NCBI GenBank assembly: GCA_024404335.1
Contig: JAKSQA010000068.1
Coordinates: 1 to 6,085, forward strand
DNA: 6,085 bases
Source of the DNA: Mailhella sp.
Lineage (GTDB): Bacteria; Desulfobacterota; Desulfovibrionia; Desulfovibrionales; Desulfovibrionaceae
Reading direction: 5' to 3'
Shown: piece by piece, positions 5,621 to 6,085 of the stretch
How positions within the stretch are numbered: the stretch's first letter is position 1
Layout of the letters: every line of letters begins with the position of its first letter
The notes under the pieces: generated by a model
What the model was told of the DNA's origin: nothing
Databases searched by the model: none
The model's input: only the letters and a program-made list of their open reading frames with translations
Program-made: the position numbers and the translations under genes

Positions 5621-6085
5621 TCAGCTGTTCGACTGCGTGCGGTAGGCCTCAAGCTGGCGCAGGGCGGCGCCGCTCTTCACCGTCTGCCTGGCGATCTCCA
5701 CGCCCTCGGCAATGGAGGCCGCCCGGCCGCCCGCGTAGATGGCCGCGCCGGCGTTCAGCAGCACGATGTCGGTCTTGGGGCCCTCGGCGCCGCTGAGGGT
5801 GTCGATGACGGTCTGCGCGTTCTCCTGCGCGGTGCCGCCGACGACGTCTTCCTTGCGGCAGCGGGTGAAGCCGAAGTCCTCGGGGCATATCTCATAGGTG
5901 GAGATAGCTCCGTCCTTCAGCTCGCACACCGCGGTGGGGGCGCTCATGGATATCTCGTCCATTTTGTCCATGCCGTGGATGACAAGGGCGTGGCGGGCGC
6001 CGAGGCCCTGGAGCACATGCGCCACGGGCTCCAGCAGATACGGATCGTACACGCCCAGCACATAGAAGGAAGGCCTGGCGGGGTT
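5621..6085 (-). CDS. trpD: Anthranilate phosphoribosyltransferase, partial (N-terminus outside window)
   Basis: The visible 154 C-terminal residues begin NPARPSFYVLGVYDPYLLEP, the NPA...LGVY segment typical of TrpD. These are followed by ALVIHGMDKMDEIS, the HGxxxxDEIS region, and LLNAGAAIYAGG, the conserved C-terminal helix motif. TrpD joins anthranilate to phosphoribosyl pyrophosphate in the second step of tryptophan synthesis, in the cytoplasm. The reading frame continues off the right end, so the GTG at 6061 is an internal Val and not the start. About half of the usual ~335 residues are seen. No other trp gene lies downstream on this strand before the terminator, so trpD is the last gene of its operon or stands alone. 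Confidence 0.94.
   Translation of the reverse strand, partial: NPARPSFYVLGVYDPYLLEPVAHVLQGLGARHALVIHGMDKMDEISMSAPTAVCELKDGAISTYEICPEDFGFTRCRKEDVVGGTAQENAQTVIDTLSGAEGPKTDIVLLNAGAAIYAGGRAASIAEGVEIARQTVKSGAALRQLEAYRTQSNS

Overview
The window looks like a high-GC bacterial chromosome, probably a Gram-negative anaerobe. That is inferred from strong G/C third-position use in the polysaccharide, flavoprotein and trpD genes, a membrane-bound nucleotide-sugar dehydratase of the WbpM/CapD type, and an iron-sulfur flavoprotein-like oxidoreductase. A member of the Desulfovibrionaceae or a similar group would fit, but the sequence does not prove it.

Layout, left to right. (1) Positions 1-342, minus strand: the N-terminal part of an AT-rich NAD(P)-binding SDR/epimerase-like gene that runs off the window. 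(2) 354-452, minus: a 33-codon relic of the 3' end of the same dehydratase gene that lies intact further on. (3) 453-1595, minus: an ABC/SMC-like AAA ATPase. (4) 1592-1783, minus: a 63-codon C-terminal fragment of an unidentified gene, whose stop overlaps the ATPase start (ATGA). (5) 1784-3676, minus: a complete membrane-anchored UDP-sugar 4,6-dehydratase (WbpM/CapD/PglF-like). (6) 3677-4684: about 1 kb with no recognisable gene. It holds a short tandem repeat, a minus-strand terminator-like hairpin, a GNRA-capped hairpin, a 39-nt near-perfect palindrome and a possible ribosome-binding-site-masking pair. (7) 4685-5302, plus: a flavodoxin-fold, Cys-motif NAD(P)H/FMN reductase. (8) 5303-5620: an intergenic stretch with a strong terminator shared by convergent genes. 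(9) 5621-6085, minus: the C-terminal part of trpD.

The most informative structure is at the left. The last ~25 codons of the dehydratase gene occur twice as direct repeats 1430 bp apart (75 of 80 positions identical). Between them sits a piece of a foreign operon: a beheaded gene plus an ATPase whose C-terminus may also be clipped. The inferred ancestral order is dehydratase followed directly by the SDR gene, because the SDR ribosome binding site still overlaps the stop codon of the relic tail. The ATPase segment therefore seems to have been inserted at the 3' end of the dehydratase gene, leaving the dehydratase intact. The ATPase resembles those of phage-defence and DNA-repair-like systems, but its partner gene is only a remnant, so a working defence system cannot be claimed.

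The dehydratase and the SDR gene would act together in nucleotide-sugar synthesis for a surface polysaccharide. The flavoprotein and trpD are unrelated housekeeping or redox genes at the edge of the polysaccharide locus.
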